From Gallionella sp. (GTDB lineage Bacteria; Pseudomonadota; Gammaproteobacteria; Burkholderiales; Gallionellaceae), in NCBI GenBank assembly GCA_030645955.1, contig JAUSMR010000217.1:22951-86950 (forward strand): DNA of 64,000 bases, written 5' to 3'. Position 1 is the first letter of the stretch. Every line of letters starts with the position of its first letter. Position numbers and translations under genes: made by a program. The notes beneath the pieces were generated by a model that saw only the letters and a list, made by a program, of their open reading frames with translations, made no database searches and had not been told where the DNA came from. Shown piece after piece: positions 62,584 through 64,000 of the stretch.

Positions 62584-64000
62584 ATGGCACAAGGTCAATA
62601 TGTAATGTCGATGCTCCGCGTGAGCAAGATCGTTCCCCCCAAGCGTCAGATCATCAAAGACATCTCCCTCAGCTTCTTCCCCGGCGCCAAGATCGGCCTG
62701 CTGGGTCTGAACGGCTCGGGTAAGTCCACCGTGCTGCGCATCATGGCGAAGCAAGACAAGGAATTCGACGGCGAGGTGCAACACCTGCCCAACATCCGCA
62801 TCGGTTACCTGGAGCAAGAACCGAAGCTGAACCCTGATGCCACCGTGCGCCAGGAAGTGGAATCCGCGCTGGGCGAAGTGATGCAGGCGCAGAAGAAACT
62901 GGATGAGGTTTACGCCGCCTATGCCGAAGAGAATGCCGATTTCGACGCGCTCGCCGCCGAGCAGGCGCGTCTCGAAGCCATCATCGCCGCATCGGGTTCG
63001 GATGCCTCGCACCAGATGGAGATCGCTGCCGATGCGCTGCGTCTGCCGGAATGGGATGCAGTGATCAAGAACCTCTCCGGCGGTGAGAAGCGCCGCGTGG
63101 CGCTGTGCAAGCTGCTGCTGGAAAAGCCGGACATGCTGCTGCTGGACGAACCGACCAACCACCTGGATGCCGAATCGGTGGAATGGCTGGAACAATTCCT
63201 CGTGCGCTTCCCCGGCACCGTGGTCGCGGTCACCCACGACCGCTACTTCCTCGACAACGCTGCCGAATGGATCTTGGAACTCGACCGTGGACACGGCATC
63301 CCTTGGAAGGGCAACTACTCAAGCTGGCTGGAACAGAAGGGCGAGCGTCTGGCAACGGAGCAGAAGCAACTCGACGCGCATTCAAAAGCGATGAAGCAAG
63401 AATTGGAATGGGTGCGCCAGAACCCGAAAGCGCGTCAGGCCAAATCCAAAGCGCGTATCGCCCGCTTCGAAGAACTGAATTCACAGGAACATCAGGCACG
63501 CAACGAAACGCAGGAGATATTCATCCCCGTCGGCGAACGTCTGGGCAACGAAGTCATCGAATTCGACGGCGTGAGCAAAGCCTATGGCGACCGCCTGTTG
63601 ATCGACAACCTCAGCTTCAAGATCCCGCCCGGTGCCATCGTCGGCATCATCGGCCCCAACGGCGCGGGTAAATCGACATTGTTCCGCATGATCACCGGCA
63701 AGGAAAAACCGGACAGCGGCACCGTCAAGATCGGCACCACCGTCAAGATCGCGCACGTCGACCAGGCGCGCGATTCGCTGGACAACGGCAAGACCGTGTT
63801 CGACGCCATCTCCGGCGGTAACGAGATTCTGACCGTGGGCAAATATGAAACACCGGCGCGCGCCTACATCGGCCGTTTCAACTTCAAGGGTGCGGATCAG
63901 GGCAAGATCGTCGGCCAACTCTCCGGCGGTGAACGCGGACGCCTGCATCTGGCGCAAACGCTCATCTCCGGCGGCAATGTTTTATTGCTCGACGAACCCT
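62584..64000 (+). CDS. ettA: Energy-dependent translational throttle protein EttA (5' part)
   Basis: An ABC-F ATPase that binds the ribosomal E site and gates the first translocation according to ATP/ADP levels. The first ABC domain has Walker A GLNGSGKST, signature LSGGEKRRVALC and LLLDEPTNHLD. The linker (about residues 250-315, EQKGERLATEQKQLDAH...) follows, then the second domain with GPNGAGKST and LSGGERGRLHLA. The window ends at residue 472, inside the second Walker B. MAQGQYVMSMLRVSK is the usual N terminus. Confidence 0.96.
   Translation, partial: MAQGQYVMSMLRVSKIVPPKRQIIKDISLSFFPGAKIGLLGLNGSGKSTVLRIMAKQDKEFDGEVQHLPNIRIGYLEQEPKLNPDATVRQEVESALGEVMQAQKKLDEVYAAYAEENADFDALAAEQARLEAIIAASGSDASHQMEIAADALRLPEWDAVIKNLSGGEKRRVALCKLLLEKPDMLLLDEPTNHLDAESVEWLEQFLVRFPGTVVAVTHDRYFLDNAAEWILELDRGHGIPWKGNYSSWLEQKGERLATEQKQLDAHSKAMKQELEWVRQNPKARQAKSKARIARFEELNSQEHQARNETQEIFIPVGERLGNEVIEFDGVSKAYGDRLLIDNLSFKIPPGAIVGIIGPNGAGKSTLFRMITGKEKPDSGTVKIGTTVKIAHVDQARDSLDNGKTVFDAISGGNEILTVGKYETPARAYIGRFNFKGADQGKIVGQLSGGERGRLHLAQTLISGGNVLLLDEP

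Overview
The window looks like a chromosomal segment of a betaproteobacterium, most likely order Nitrosomonadales and possibly Gallionellaceae (a Sideroxydans/Gallionella-type genome). I infer this from the protein sequences and from the gene order yebC-ruvC-ruvA-ruvB-ybgC-tolQRAB-pal-cpoB-queE-queC; no search was run. There are no rRNA genes or CRISPR arrays. Three tRNA genes are present: Thr-TGT, Lys-TTT and Gln-TTG.

Layout. 1-440: a c-type cytochrome of the DUF1924 type. 561-8426: an integrated genomic island bounded by a perfect 45-bp direct repeat whose right copy is the 3' half of tRNA-Thr. It carries a tyrosine integrase, a small HTH protein, a PrimPol-like protein, a RepA-like AAA ATPase, a repeat-rich possible origin, two small exported proteins and a RadC-like protein. 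8382-20102 (minus strand): tRNAs, queuosine genes queC/queE, the Tol-Pal envelope system, ruvB/ruvA, a UbiA-family prenyltransferase, ruvC, an unusual PD-(D/E)XK-like protein and yebC. 20193-22347: a HerA-like NTPase and a ParA-like ATPase. 22664-29615 (minus): ychF, pth, rplY, prs, tRNA-Gln, ispE, lolB and a large TPR lipoprotein. 29693-32880: a GldA/GldF/GldG-like ABC export system. 33041-36297: mutM (with an in-frame palindromic insertion), a small lipoprotein, a toxin-antitoxin pair, a secreted phosphoesterase and a ferredoxin. 36356-43116: coaD, rsmD (apparent AUA start), two M16 peptidase paralogues, then ftsY-ftsE-ftsX. 43235-53493: mixed housekeeping genes (hrcA, hemH, cca, slt), a GxxExxY gene inside 30-bp inverted repeats, a PaiB-like protein, a decayed RAYT transposase, a DsrE protein and a methyltransferase. 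53870-62229: a stress-type cluster (P-type ATPase, Lon-like protease, phosphoribosyltransferase, HPF-like, BCAM0308-like, SAP-like and membrane proteins) resembling low-oxygen/persistence loci of other betaproteobacteria. 62584-end: the 5' part of ettA.

The strongest non-genic theme is the density of structured intergenic repeats. Five loci share one architecture: short 9-10 bp units repeated two to five times at each end in opposite orientation. One of them encloses a GxxExxY gene. There are also two MITE-like elements with related terminal inverted repeats, a 118-bp dispersed repeat present twice, several long palindromes, and repeats that have entered coding sequence (mutM, the ftsE/ftsX junction and perhaps ybgC). 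The best candidates for undescribed biology are the GxxExxY element with its gene-less relatives, the coding palindrome in mutM, the yebC-coupled nuclease-like protein and the island replication module.
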